NCBI GenBank assembly: GCA_004154925.1
Contig: QJNS01000157.1
Coordinates: forward strand, 1-64,000
Source of the DNA: Monosporascus cannonballus
Lineage: Eukaryota; Ascomycota; Sordariomycetes; Xylariales
DNA: 64,000 nt
Direction: 5' to 3'
Shown here: positions 47,180-60,060 of the stretch, piece after piece
Layout of the letters: every line of letters starts with the position of its first letter
Position numbering within the stretch: position 1 is the stretch's first letter
Translations under genes and position numbers: made by a program
Notes under the pieces: model-generated
What the model saw: only the letters and a program-made list of their open reading frames with translations
Told to the model about the DNA's origin: nothing
Databases searched by the model: none

Positions 47180-48990
47180 TCATATGAAGCCGCCGTCGTT
47201 TCCGCCAAAGACGCCCACACTGCCGCGCCATCCGCAACGGTCTTCACGCTCGGGTGAAAAGGTCGTGCCTCGAGAATTCGCGAGACCGTCCACCTCGCTG
47301 CTACCTCTGCTGCTCGTGCTCTGGTTTGTCTGAACAAGCAACAAGCTGCTCGTGCTGCTTAATCGTTTCGTGAACTCATTGAAGCTGAGTCTCTTGATAC
47401 TTGACGTGGAGTCGCGTTTCCCATGTCGCTGAACGCTTCCTTCTTCTGTAAGGGGCATAGGAGTCGAAGCGAGCCTATCCAAAGACAGGGGAATAGGTTG
47501 TGGCTGGCTAATCGTTCGTGGGGCCATTACCGGCCGCAGTTTTGAATGCGCTGTGTGTGGACGTGCAATCGATGCTCCACTGGTCATGCTATGTGATTCT
47601 TGATAACTCACGGAGTTCCTGGACATGTGGCGAAATGGGGGAGACTGTACGGAACTGCGGTGGCTGGCAATGTACTCGAGTGCTCTGTGTCCTGAGTTAA
47701 CTGGGGTATTGCCATCATCGTCCAGGTCGTAATCGAAGCCATCAGCGTCACTGTCCTCGTCGTCGGACTCTTTGCTGACTCCGTCGCAATTCGCGCTTTC
47801 GCTGTCGTCCTCCTCCCATGTACTTCTCAATGGTTCCTTCACCGCTGCCTGGTCCCGTTCTTTCGCTTTCCGCCGCTCTTCCGCCTCGCGCATCAGTGCA
47901 TCAAATCGGGCAAGCGAGCTGAGTTTCTCCTCCCCAGGGACCTCCCGCTCTGAGCCCGGGATGCATCTCAATTGAAAGGCTCTATCCAAAATCGTTTCTC
48001 GAGGCAGAGGAGGCGAGCTAGAATCGGAACCAACTGGCAAGGGGCCCCGTGGTGACCCCATGCTCCCTCGTACCATCCTTGTCGGGGAGCTCAAAGTTGA
48101 GATCCTGCCCTGAGCTGACGTCCATCCCTCTATAAACTCGTCCTGATATCCACCAAGCGTGTCGGTTGGAGATAGGAGGTCGTCCGGCATGATACTCGTG
48201 TATTGCTGTACTGGGTAGCCCATTGTACCGACGTTGCTAGAGCTAGCATGAGATGACACGTCGCTCTCCAAAGACCGCACGCTCGGACTCCCAGAGCTGT
48301 ACAGTGTCCGCGGATTTTGGCTCGACCCATAAATGTGGCTAGATGTTTTATGCGATAGCGTCGCCCGCGTATTGGTGTTCCCACTGGAGGAGCGAGTAAA
48401 GTGACTCCTGTCCGAGGGCGGGCCGGGAAACGGGTTTACGAATGTGGGCGACCCCGGGCTAATCGGGCTTATGGGTTGTCTGTCGGCGATATTTTGGGGT
48501 AACAGGTCTTGGATGTATTTTGCCCAATCCACCAATGCATAGGTACGGTCATCGCCAAGGCGAAACCATAACGTTATCGGACCTGAATCCTTCGTTGTCG
48601 TCAAGCCCGCAGTCCGACTCGACCGTCGTTTGCGGAGTTTGTCCGTCGCTGGATCTGGAGATACTTGGATAGCCAGAGTTGGAAGCACATTCCCTTGCTT
48701 GCGATGTGAAAGCATGCGGACGTGACAATCGGTTATGGACGAAATCGAGTGTCGTTGTACGGGCTCCAAATCCTCCTAGAACACTGTCAGTGTGCAAACT
48801 TGGGTTAAAAGCGGCGATAGGCCTGCTACCTTCGACTTGTATATTGAGAGATAGATGCCGTCGGGCTCCGGTCTAGGTTGGTGTTTGGATGCTCGGCCGC
48901 TTCCATCTTTCGTTCGAACGGCGGATATGACTTGGGAGAAACCGGGATTCGGCTGGTCCTTGTCCTGTCGGGGGTTTCCAACGACGACAT
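47180..48990 (-). CDS. Disordered protein of unknown function, one probable frame break
   Basis: I do not recognise the family. Two exons are read: 48830-48990 (MSSLETPDRTRTSRIPVSPK) and 47180-48783. The 46-nt intron has a GTAGCA donor and a CTGACAG acceptor, and the join gives SVLGGFGARTTTLDFVHNRL. Near 48690-48696 the frame must shift by one base (an extra G in AAGGGAA) to continue as NVLPTLAIQVSPDP. The best-conserved-looking stretch follows: GPITLWFRLGDDRTYALVDW. The rest (~500 residues) is Ser-rich and disordered. It has a charged helix ALMREAEERRKAKERDQ and an acidic patch ESDDEDSDADGFDYDLDDDG. Coding sequence may extend upstream of 48990 to about 49140 (LRLTKSTSRVV in frame) through another exon. 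The frame break is either a sequencing error or a real lesion. Confidence 0.6.
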
Positions 48991-49661
48991 AACGACTCTG
49001 GATGTGGACTTGGTCAGCCTCAGCGCATTCGCAGGTGGGGGGACCAGTCCCTCCCCAGGCTCAATAATACCTTCCAAATTGCCCTCCCGATGATAGTGCC
49101 CCGATCTGGAGGTATCAATAGATAGCCTTCCATAGTCGCCGCGCAAATTACAACAGGTTTAACCAGAATTCATCTGATCGAAGGAGGCATTAAAAGTGAT
49201 TGTCCAGCCGAAGGGAACGCCCTGGTGGGGGATACGGCTCTGGCCGGGTATGGCTTCGAGAATTGAGAAGTAGAAGAGTCGAATAATAGAAAAAGGTTAG
49301 ATCGAAGGTTAATGCTAGCCGCAAGGTCGACCAAGGAAATTGTTAAGCAGGTACGGTACCTGACCTGACGTACAACGGCTCGAGCGGCTACATGTGCATA
49401 TGCTGAGAAAGTTGAAAGCCTTGAAGGATCGCGGACGGGAAAGGAGATGCTTCCATTTACGTATCAATTCGATTGACCGGAATTGACAAAAGGTCCGTCA
49501 TACCAGCGGGATTCGACCCCAAGAGGCGAAATTAATAGCGGGACAGAGCCCATGCCCTGGTGTAACGGGTGGGGCCTGTGACCCGCACCGTAACCGGCGG
49601 TCCCCTTACTACATTTTAGCATTCTTCTACATATTATTCCACAGATTGTTCTACATAATAT

Positions 49662-49752
49662 CCCACATATTATTCCCACATATTATTCCCACATATCATT
49701 CCCACATATTATTCCCACATATCATTCCCACATATCATTCCCACATATCATT
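49662..49752. repeat. 13-bp tandem minisatellite, 7 copies
   Basis: Seven head-to-tail copies of cccacatat[tc]att, identical except for one T/C position. More degenerate copies precede it from about 49628. There are no spacers, so it is a plain tandem repeat. Confidence 0.95.
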
Positions 49753-50447
49753 CCACATGTCGCACCTCCCACTTGTGCGTACATACATACCTACAAACAT
49801 TCGAGTCCCAAGGGTATTTTAGCTACCTAGTGATCTCCATTGGGCCACTATATGCAATACGGGTTGAGGATGCAGATGTGCATAGAATATTATGTATGGG
49901 CTGTGACATACTTGATCTCGTTCAAGGTCGATGGCCCTGCGAGAATTGGGAGGCGGCGATAGCGGTAAGCATCGGCAGAACGATCTCCAGTCCAGGCCCA
50001 TATAAATTTATGTGATTCTACTATAGTACGTGATTGTAAAGTGGGCCCGGTGGAGGTACCTAACTAGAAATGCCCATGCAACTTGCACATGCATACATAC
50101 AGCTCTAGCCTCTATTCGTGTAAGTACTTTAGGTCGTTGCCTGGGCTAGCGCAGGGGTCGTCGTTAGTTCAGGGTCGTCGAAAAGATTCAAACCCGTAAG
50201 AGAAGTACTTTTCCAGGGAATCCTGACATGTCTGGAAAGCAAGGCCAATGTGGAATATTGTACGAAAGAGCGATTTGAAACTTACAGATAAATTCTTTTA
50301 CATCATAGATTAACTACTTGCAGAGTGTGGGCACCTGCTCTTCATGTCGCAACACACTGATGACCATGTCTATTGAGGTTATTATAACTTGAACAAAGCG
50401 TCCAACATCGCTGCCACCCCTAAACCTTATACCTTCTTCAGCTAATG

Positions 50448-50508
50448 GTGGCTTCGGAGAGACGTTGTGGCTTCGGAGATAGCAGTTGTGGCTTGGGGGA
50501 AACGTTGT
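50448..50508. repeat. Imperfect ~20-bp tandem triplicate
   Basis: Three consecutive copies built on gtggcttcggagagacgtt, with substitutions and a short insertion in the second and third copies. Confidence 0.7.
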
Positions 50509-51889
50509 GCATTGTTTCGAAAATGACCACGACGCTCCGGTCGGACGAGTAACACGGTACTTGAGCTACGGTCCGACACCCAAATATTAAAGCAGGGAGT
50601 CCAGCGAGCTTTATTAACCAACGACTTCGTCAGACCAGCTAGCTACTGTAATAGTAAATGATGGCCTCTTAAGTTAGAGAAGTGACAGTCTTCAAGGCCA
50701 AAGCGAGACCGCCTTTTCCGACAAGAAATGTATGTGGCTACACGGACAATCTCGTCGATTCTCCAAGACTTTTCAAAGGCCCCCCAAAGGGCGACCGGTG
50801 AGGTTTGCCTGTAAGCTATCGATGAAGCCGACCATCCGCAAATCAGGGGGAATTTAAAGACTTTGACTGGCGTCCCAAAAGAGATGGTTCGTGTCGCCCC
50901 ATAGCTCTTTGGTCGGGAACGGGGATAGACCTTGGGATTATCGTCCTCTTTCGGTGTCATTCACGTCTGGACTGCCGACGAATAGATGAATAGCTTCTTC
51001 TCGAGTAGTGCAGCTGAAAGTCTCCACCCTGTCACCCTGCTATACACCTGATCCGAACTGTGGAGTGCCTCCAGGGGAAAAGACAAAAGACCTGGCATTG
51101 GCGTCGTGCTAATGTATGCACAACACAGGGTTCACTGCGTCAGAACTAGTGGATGGGGCCACGCTATCTGGTAGCGACAAGTACCCAGAAGCCATGAACA
51201 TTCGGAGATAACGAGAGAGACCAGGTCTCAGTCAGATATAATAAAATATGCCCCGTAAGCCATATATCAGCAAAGTATGCGCCGGCACTTGGGGTTTCAC
51301 AAGCTTTCCTGACCTACTCCATCCATCTATTCAGGGTTTGCTAAAACACATCAACCACGCTGGCGGGTTCCTACTGCTGCGCACCAAGTCAGTCAATATA
51401 CTCCGTACGGCCTGCGATACATACGTACATATGTACATACTTACAATATATACTACGATGGGAGCTTTTGGTCTTAGGCCGAGTATTCCCACGGCCCGGT
51501 ATTAGCCTACATCTAGATCGGCAGTGTTGGCTAGCGAGGCGCGTATATGCCAACCATGGCTCACGATCGAGCTCCTTGGGTGATATTATGGCACAAGGAC
51601 ATGTTGGCGCAGATGTACGCGGTATTTAGTTGGCAATCCATCTCGGGCTCGGTCGCTCGTCGGGCCACAGATGTCTATCAGTAGTACTTGTAAGATGTGA
51701 ATTAAGTTATTGGGTAATATACGGAGGACGGGCTGAGACTAGCAGCTGCAATGAGATTGAAAACCATAGACGTGCATCAACTGATACTAACTGCAGTAGC
51801 TTCTAGGGTCGACTTTACGCCCGCTAAGCGGTCGCCCACCATTCACGGAGGGTCTCGAGACTCTCTATACATACCTACCTAGGTGGTGA

Positions 51890-51936
51890 ACTACTACTAC
51901 TACTGCCACCACCACTACTGCTGCTGCTGCTGCTGT
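51890..51936. repeat. CTA/CCA/CTG trinucleotide microsatellite
   Basis: Runs of CTA, then CCA, then CTG triplets in an intergenic region. Confidence 0.85.
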
Positions 51937-54900
51937 ACTATGTAGTCTTCTGCACGGCTTGCTGACCGGTAGAAGCTCTTGGCCGCGTCGGAATGTCGAC
52001 ATGCAAATCCTCTCCCGCAAGGTCATTTAACCACAGCCAATACGGAGATGCCGTCGAACACCAACTAAGTGGCGATTTTCCAGAATTTTTTCGTCTCCTG
52101 CAGAGAACGTGCGGGCTGACCCAATTTTTGTTCTAGAAGGGTTACATCTGTCGGCGTGTACGAACCGCATCGACAGTCTCCGAATCCCGCTCGCTAACCC
52201 CCATTACGTTTTCGCGATTACCAGTCGTGATTCGCGAGACGGCTTTTGGGCATTTGCCTATATGACTCAAGCTGGCCGTGTTTAGTACGCCTGGGAGCAT
52301 GCTATGTCTTGGCCACAAGCCATCTCTCGGGCGCACAAACACGGGCTTTCATCCAGTAACCAGCTTTCCTATACCGGCCTCTCATGCACGATGTCTCCAA
52401 GGTCACGGGTAGGTCAAACCTCTAGCTCTCGTTCGCATAAGCAGGAGGCTAATGCAACCATAGACTGAGAGCCCGGGTTGCGTTCTCAATACGAACAACC
52501 GGTGTCTTTCTCAGGCATCGTACAACTTGCAGTATGTCCGGAGCGGTAGCTAGGGGCAACGCGGTTCACCTGGCATCCAATTGGACTACTCCTATCCGGG
52601 GCCGCATTCGCATATTGAACGGCTGTTTCTGTCTCGGGAACTCCAATTCCCAATTGAAAGCCATGTCTCTGTCCCACCGCTCTGGAGAAACCGACGGCCG
52701 TCCCTTGCATATTATGTAGCCCTCCGGTACACCGCTGTTGCGGACTTTGCACCAGGGGGCCCAATGGTGCGGTACGGCGGGCCGACTCTCGACGCAATGA
52801 TCGCAGGAAGGTCGTGAAGGAGGGGAATAACCAAGTGGCAGCTACGCTAAGAATTTTCTAGAGACACTCTCCTGACCTGCATTTGCTTCGAGAAGTTCCA
52901 TCTCATGCGAACTCCACCAGCCCACCTCTACACAACAGGCCTTTCAGAGTGCGACTGCTGCTGCATCTCCACTCCTTCCATCAGTATTCTCTTGCGCGTC
53001 CTCAACGTTCTGGAGGATTTCGCTCAGGAGTCGAGAGTTGGTGAAAGTCCTACCCTGTTTTGCACTACACGCTAGATGGGAGGACCCTGGAACAACCTTA
53101 CATCCCAGGGCGTGCACGGAGCAGATTATAATATCTCGGTTACGTCTCCCCTTCGCTGCCCTAGGACGACGGTGCCTGTTGCGTAACCCCCGGCTGCTCG
53201 CTTCCGGCTCACCGACATCATGGCGCCACCGCCGCCGTTGTAACGTTGTTCAAGCTTGGCAGAGCTCTATAGTCCAAGGGGTTTCGAAACCTGGTTAAGG
53301 ACTTGTCATGCCGCACGGGCTCTCTTCCACGGCTATCTGCTCTAAATATAGGAACTCAACGGCCTTGCCGAGTTGACCGGAGAACGAGCACGTCCCGAAA
53401 CCCCGGTCGGGGGCCGCTCTTGATTTATTACTATGTGACGAGCGGAATGCCCTCATGCTGTGAGACCCCTTATATCTCTCGAGACTGGGGCTAAAGGGTC
53501 GCGATTTTCTCTCCGCCGTTTCCTGCTGTCCCGTCTCTCGCCGTGGCCACGTGTTCACAGGTCTCTCTCTCCAGCCCCCGACGCGAAACGACGTGACGAC
53601 TCCCCCATAACTTCTGGAATCGGCACGATTCTTGATCTGCTCCGATTCGCAGCCCGGTCGCTCGGCCACGTCCGTCCGTGGATGATCTGTGCACCGACAG
53701 TGCCTGTGACGCCGAATCGGGGCAGCGGACATGCCGGATATGATGACGAAGGCTGACGAGCTGGTATGCAAGAAGGGATTCCATGGGAGATGCCGTTGCT
53801 TACGAATACTCTCCAATGCCCTTTTCGATACGCATGAGGCGCCTTTTGTAGTAGGCGTGCGCTGCCATCTATCCACGTACCGAACAGTTGCGTTCGTCGC
53901 CGTAACGATTCTTTCATAAGATCTCCGATATCGCCCCATGCCGAGGTTACCTTGCATGCTGCAGTATGCACGTAATGCGCCTTGGGCGGGATTACTAACA
54001 ATGCCTGTCCAACCTTACTTGCGGATAACAGCCTCTCACTGCTTACCGCGCCTTCGCCTTTCGAGCCCGGCCGGTTACACCGCAGGCGCTGTCGATCCTG
54101 CCGTACGTGCGGTGGCGCTAGGCGGTAAGGTTGACTGCAAATCCGGCGGAAAGAGCGTACGTAGGAAGTTCGCCGGAGGCCGGTCAACTCCATTGGGCAG
54201 CTTAGCTAGGTAGGTACATGGGTGCGGACCGGTAGCTTATCAGGACTGCGAAAGCAGGGAATAACAAGTCGTAGCTTGCAGATCTATGCTGCAGTTAAGC
54301 GGATACCACCCGTTGCTTGAATATGTACGCCTGTCCGTCCGTTTAATGATCTCCATGAACGGAGCAGTTGTTCGTTCCGGCTTCGACGGCATCGTCGAGG
54401 AGTTGGTACAACACATAACGGAGCGGCGTAGCCGATGGCGGTATAAATGCTTTCTTGCCAGTCTCCTGGCACTCCGTAGCCTATAACGATGTTGAGTTGC
54501 CTGCTCTCCACGTATTCTCTCGAGCCCTTTGTTAGATATGTCGGTTCATCAACCTAAGGGGCTAGAACGGTGCAAAAATACAGATGTGTTTCTCCCGCGA
54601 TACGTTCGGTACGATGCCGGCCTTCACATCACATTCCCCAATCGTGCGCCAGCATAGGTATCGTCAAGGCTGTCTATCACCCTTCGGATTCCAGGACAGT
54701 CACCACACTTGCATCACTTCGCGGCGCACTTCAACACCATAATCAGGCATTTATCATACATTATTGTATCATGCCTACATTCCACTTTTTCGTTTGGGCA
54801 GTCGCGAAACTCCGAAGCCGGATACAGAGTTCCAGCCGAGCGGTCCCAGTAAATGCTATGGATCCTCAATTCATTTCCCTCACTCTCAATCACGGTCCAC

Positions 54901-54975
54901 ACGCCCCCTTTTTTATGGTATCAATCAAACAATCAGTCAACCAAGATCCCCCGTAGCTGCTGCTGCTCCTTTTAT

Positions 54976-57900
54976 TTATGACATATACATGGCCAGCGCC
55001 TGTTTGCCCTGGTCGTCGAGCCGCTCCTGAACGTAGCCGGCGATGGCGCCGTTGTGGCGCTGGTTGGCCTGAGTGATGTACTCGCGCACCCACTGGGGCA
55101 GGTCCGTGATCTCGGGGAACTCGTCGCGGCCCTGCTGCTTTCGGCAGGTGCTGAGGGGCGTGAAGCCGAGGCCGAATCCAATGTCGTCGACGTCAGCCAC
55201 GTTGACGATCTCGTCGCCCGCGCCCAGTGTCACCTTGGGCGCATTGGCCAGCATCTTCAGCATCGCCTCGCACGTATACCGCCAGCCTTTGAGGTATCGC
55301 TTGGCGAACGCTGAACTGTCGCACAGCGTCTTAGTGAATGATATCACGGCCAGCCGCCGGTCATTGGCGACAAGCTGGTCGGATGTGGGCAGGATGACGC
55401 TCAGGTAAACTGGGGTGAAGAGGTTGTTCTGGATCGAATCCACCTGGCTGATGAAGTAATCGGCGCCCAAGCCAGTCTCAACACGTGCCGATACAAGATG
55501 GTAAAACCGCACAAATCGTAGCTTGAAGGAATCTGAGGGGTTGTTCTGGAGCTTGGTGAACAAGAGGCTCAGAATCGTATTGAAGTACCTGTCAAGAGTG
55601 CTCCTAACGATATGTTAGCATGAAGCATGGGTTGAGAGGATGTATCAAATGCAGTGAGTAAGTTCGGTTGAGCAGGGCCGAAGGAGCCTTTATGCGAATG
55701 AGCTAAGCGGACTTACCGGTCAATGGACTTCACGACCGATTCGAGCAGGTCGAATGCACTCTGTTCCGTCTTCTTGCCGCTAATGAGTCTCTGGAAGATA
55801 CCCAAGATGGGTTCGAGCTGATTCTCAGCCACAATTGACTGGGCTGCCCTAGGAATGATGGCGGCGAGCAATCTTGCTAAAGCCGGGACATTGCCTCTAG
55901 TCTCCCATAACGCCGGCATCAGTAAGGGTGGGACAAGTGCCTGATAATGGTTCGGCAGCGCCCCGGACGGTTTAGATTCCAGTAGCCTTGCGAAAAGCTG
56001 GAACACGTAGGGCATGAACTCTGCAATTTCATTAGAGAATCGCCTTAGCATAAAGTTTAATGTGTAGGATCTTACCGCTGACTTCCTCGGTTAGGATGAG
56101 ATTAAATGGCTCCCACAGCCGATCCTCCAATTTGGAAGTGCCTTCAGGTGAACCACAGCTATCGAGGTCAGCCATTTTTTCCATGAACGAACGAGGTTAT
56201 ATGACGAATGCAGACTCACCTTACAATGGCCCCCAGGGCCTCGAAATGGTAATAGTAGAACCTGGGGTTGCTCGGGTTCTGCTTGATTGTATTCGTAATA
56301 CCCACTAGGTGATCCAGTACCATATCAACGAAGCCAAGCACACCAGTCTTGATGACGATGAGCACGCGCATAATGCAGCGCATCAGGTACTCGTTCTCCT
56401 GCATCTTGGCGGCGGAGCTCTCCTTCTCGACGAGTTTGAAGAGATGCTCTAGAAGATCCTTCGCAAAGGGCTCGATGTCGGATCTGTCAAAAACGCGGGC
56501 ACCAGACTCGTCGGTGAGATACAATAATCTCTCGACCGCGATCGCTGCGTACGTATAAACGACGTAGTTCGGCGAACCCATGTTCTGGATTAGAGGCTGG
56601 AATGCAGCTTGCCATTGCTCCTTGGTCAGCTGACTCCGGAAAGTGTACAGGTACTTGATGGCGTCAACCTTGGAGATGGGCTCGGCGGTTTCAGATATCA
56701 AGTCGTTCGCAATATGCTGCTGGAAGAATTCAACGACGTTGACCAGTGGATTGACCGTCTTGACACCGTGACCCGCTGTGACGGCCCCCTTAGCAGCAAT
56801 CGACAGGAACAGCGAGATAGCAGTGTCCTTCTCCTTCCAACTGGTCTTCCCCTGCTCGAGATAGTGATTGATGTATTTGCCAGCAACGCGGGTAACCAAC
56901 TCCTCGAATCTCTCTTGGAGCTTTCTCAGGAAGTCAGTAGCCGCGCGCCGCCGGGAATCCGTGTCCGATCCCTCCAGATCCCGTCGAATGTATTCGATAG
57001 GCTCGTCTTCGAATAATTCAACATCATATTCTCGGAGAGCGACATTGGGAAGCACAACTTTTTCGACCACTTCGCTGAGGACGCCTTCGTTTTCGAAGGC
57101 GTTGGCGTGCTGTTTAGTGCCAGCGATGGCCGTTAGGAAATGTAGAGCCCGGCTAACGAGGTTATCGTATTTGGTCTCTTGTCCGATTGTCGATAGCAGG
57201 CTCCAGGCGCTCGAAATGAAGACCTGGGTGTATCTGTTGAAATCCTCATCGTATTTGGTGACGTAAAGTTCAAGGACCTCGCAGATGTCGGCCTTGACTG
57301 TCTCGATGATACCGGCTTCGGAGTCGTCGTCGGTCTCCAAGAGCTGATTCTGGTAGGTTAGATACTTGTGGAGGAGTGTCGAGATCTGTTCCAGCCTGCT
57401 CTCGAATTGAGGCGGCATATCTTGGCACGATAAGTCGTAGAACACTTTGGTCAATAGACTTAAGGTGTCAAAATAGCCCTTGAGTGCATCCTTGTTTGTG
57501 GCATTGGCGTCGATCTGCTGGTCGGTAGCCTGGCGTTTGACGAAGAGTTAGTAACTCCGACCCCTATCGGTCGAACCCGAGACGGAGTGACCTACAAATA
57601 GCAGAGTGAGGAAGGGCCCCGCGAAGGTGTTCAGGACGTGGTTGATCTCGATAAACAACTGGTCGGAGCGAAACAGCGGCCGCCATCTGACGAATATGGA
57701 ATGCGCAACCTCCAGAACTCCATTGTTCACCTTGGAGTTGTCGGGTGTGAGTCTCGAAACAAGATCCCCGACGAGCGTGTCCCACCGTTCCCAAAAGTCG
57801 GAGTCTGCGATGATACTGATGGCTTCGCCGAGCTGTGTCTGGATCGTTGGAGGGCAAACAATCATGAGCCCAATAAGTTCCTGTTTTATCGTGTTGACCT

Positions 57901-58342
57901 CGTCAATGGGGCGCTTGTAGTTTCCATCCTCGTCCTACATAAGAGCACATGTCAACAATGCGCCATCCAAAAACACGAGTGCCCGAGCATATATGTATGG
58001 CGTACCACATAGTTGTGCCGGATGAAATTCTTAAAGGCAAGAGCTGCGGCGAGGCGGATCTTTGGTTGGAGCGAGTCGGTCGCGACGATCTTGAGAAGCT
58101 GCAGGGAGTACTGAGGCTTCTGCTCTTCAAGCTTCAGGCCTGCTTCCGCTGATAGTTTGGATAAAAAGTTAGCTCTAACCCGGACGTTATCCATCCCCAA
58201 ATAGATCAGGGACACGATCCAAAGAGAACTCTGCATGATTACGAGACAGGGCGCAGCAATAAATCTACTTACCTTTCTTATGCTTGGTAGGATCGAGTGT
58301 TGCTTCTAGCAACTGGGCGACTTGGCCCAAATCAGAAGCCAT
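54976..58342 (-). CDS. CSE1: Exportin Cse1/CAS (importin-alpha re-exporter)
   Basis: Cse1 is the importin-beta family exportin that returns importin-alpha to the cytoplasm with RanGTP. Seven exons are read: 58273-58342, 58006-58148, 57596-57934, 56220-57529, 56076-56158, 55717-56020 and 54976-55603. They total 958 residues, the family's usual length, and every phase agrees. The N-terminus is MASDLGQVAQLLEATLDPTK. The importin-beta N-terminal domain follows, with QYSLQLLKIVATDSLQPKIR and ALAFKNFIRHNYV. HEAT-repeat body blocks include YDLSCQDMPPQFE, FLTAIAGTKQHA, EYDVELFEDEPIEYIRRDLE, YTYAAIAVERLL and NPSNPRFYYYHFEALGAIV. The C-terminus has FTPVYLSVILPTSDQLVAND. The 3' 250 bp are GC-rich relative to the rest. 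The identification is secure. Confidence 0.95.
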
Positions 58343-60060
58343 GTTTTTATGAGAAGTGGTTCTGTTGGTTGTATCGATGATTGTTACGGGTGCCTGTGGG
58401 GGGGGAGAGATAAGGAGAGAGCTTGAGGCTTAAGGGAGCAGATGATCTTGGGAATACGTTCAATGCTGCTGGTGAAGTTGTGGTCGAAAACAGACAACAG
58501 GTTTTTATTGACTTATCGGGATTATTACATGAGCTCCTGCCGACGAGGTAACAACGGGTCGCATCGCGCTGCACTGCGGGGGAGCTCAAAATCCAGTGAG
58601 GGACAACGGAACCCCACCTAGGAATTACGGAAAGCCCCGACCGCAATCCACTACCTACCTACCTCGTACTAGGTAGCAGGCGGGCATTTCAACTGGAATA
58701 ACCTTGGAACTGGGTAGATACCTACCGTAGAGAGAAGCAACGTCGGATCGGGACATCTATTTTATCCCCCTGCTCAACGACGTGAGTGCTCCCTCTTCCG
58801 CGGCGCGTTGCCTTAGAATCACTTGTAGCTGCAAATATGAATACAGTACGAGTATTTATCTTAGGTATATTTTCTTATTTCCTTCCCAATACATAGGTAT
58901 ACAACAGAATTAGCAGCAAGGATTTCCTCTTATGCTGCGTACGTCACTTGGGAAATATGACTTGTTTTGATGGGTTGATGCCGTCATGGGGCTTCTGGCT
59001 TCTTATAGGAGCTACATTATAGATACCCCTTCATACAAGATGGTGGTGACGGATCAGGAGGCAACCTACCTCTGGGAGGCAGCCTAGATATTGAGGTCAT
59101 TGGCTAGAGCGGAAAAGCGATGTTGCGAAAAAAGCTGCGCGAGGACCAAAGAGGTACCAGCCGGACCTGCAGAAACTGCAGCTGATCTTCACTGTTCAGG
59201 TTCATCAGGCAGACCAAGCGCATACATGTACTATTTATTATACCAGGAGTGGAGATCTCTCTTTTATTCGTGAATTTGATGAACGACGCTTTTCTGGGTT
59301 CTTCCGCCTTGGATTAACATTATTTTAGTCTAAGTTTTAGGCCTCTTATTTAAACGTATTACTATATCCAGTCTCTAGACTGAATTATTACTTCGACCCC
59401 TGGATCCTGTCTTGTCGTCATTCTCCAAGCTTTTGATCTCATCTAACGTTTCCTCAGATTTGCGACCACATCCACCGTCCTGGTTGGAGTCACCCCACCA
59501 CCTGAAAGCGAGCTTTACCAGGAACTATCATCCTCCTTAAGAGACGTACAAGTGGTCAGGTCGATAAAGACTTTGGAAAAGGGAAATTTGGGAGAACGAG
59601 GGCGTTGAGGCTGCCGTGTTGTTGGGTTCCCAAATCCAGCCCGTTGCGCAATTGTTTTCAAGCCTCCACCCTGCGCAAGCAACGGCTTCTTGCACTGGAT
59701 GCAATCTTGATATCCATAGTGGCCCATCGCTGCCATTATACCGCTTTTGGTGTGACTTTCTTCCTTATGCAAGTCACGGTTTGCTTGTAAGTCGGCTCCG
59801 TCCCAGTTCGGCTTTCGTCGACCCCTTTGGTTGGTTTGACTTATCGATGTCCTTCACTCGGTTCCGTTTTTCCTTCGCACAGGTAGGCTTGACCGGATCA
59901 AAGAGTCGCGAGAGCTACCCTGCGCGCATTGCGTGCACCTGCGCATTCTTGTGTGAAACTATGTATGCTGGTACCGTGGTCTTTGAAGTACCAGCTACGA
60001 TTTCCCACATCTTATCTCTTGCACGCTTCGCCTTTCCCCTCTCAAAGTTGATACGCTACT
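58343..60060. promoter_or_regulatory. Divergent intergenic region between CSE1 and TSC2, 1.7 kb
   Basis: Promoters of both divergent genes should be here. ACCTACCTACCT-type repeats occur near 58660 and a pyrimidine-rich leader precedes the TSC2 ATG. No gene is seen. Confidence 0.45.

Larger units (their letters stand above)
48991..54975. other. Gene-poor stretch of 6 kb
   Basis: The longest stretch here without an assignable gene. It holds a 13-bp minisatellite (49662-49752), an imperfect ~20-bp triplicate at 50448-50508 and a CTA/CTG trinucleotide tract near 51890-51936. Overlapping minus-strand ORFs of 212-220 codons at 53295-54193 have no recognisable domains. Protein-like fragments such as ERWDRDMAFNWELEFPRQ (minus, near 52640) may be gene relics. 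Confidence 0.5.

Noticed and set aside
49505..49535. T-arm-like string (ggggtcgaatccc on the minus strand)
   Set aside because: No matching A-box or acceptor stem at the right distance.
49628..49755. Possible CRISPR-like array
   Set aside because: Units are contiguous 13-mers without spacers in a fungal nuclear genome, so this is a minisatellite.
50643..50960. A 105-codon minus-strand ORF with an ATG
   Set aside because: No family resemblance and no supporting context. It is kept out of the gene list for lack of evidence, not because it is disproved.
53295..54193. Two overlapping minus-strand frames of 220 and 212 codons
   Set aside because: They overlap each other in different frames, are rich in Arg/Ser, show no domain and no splice context, and are most likely chance.
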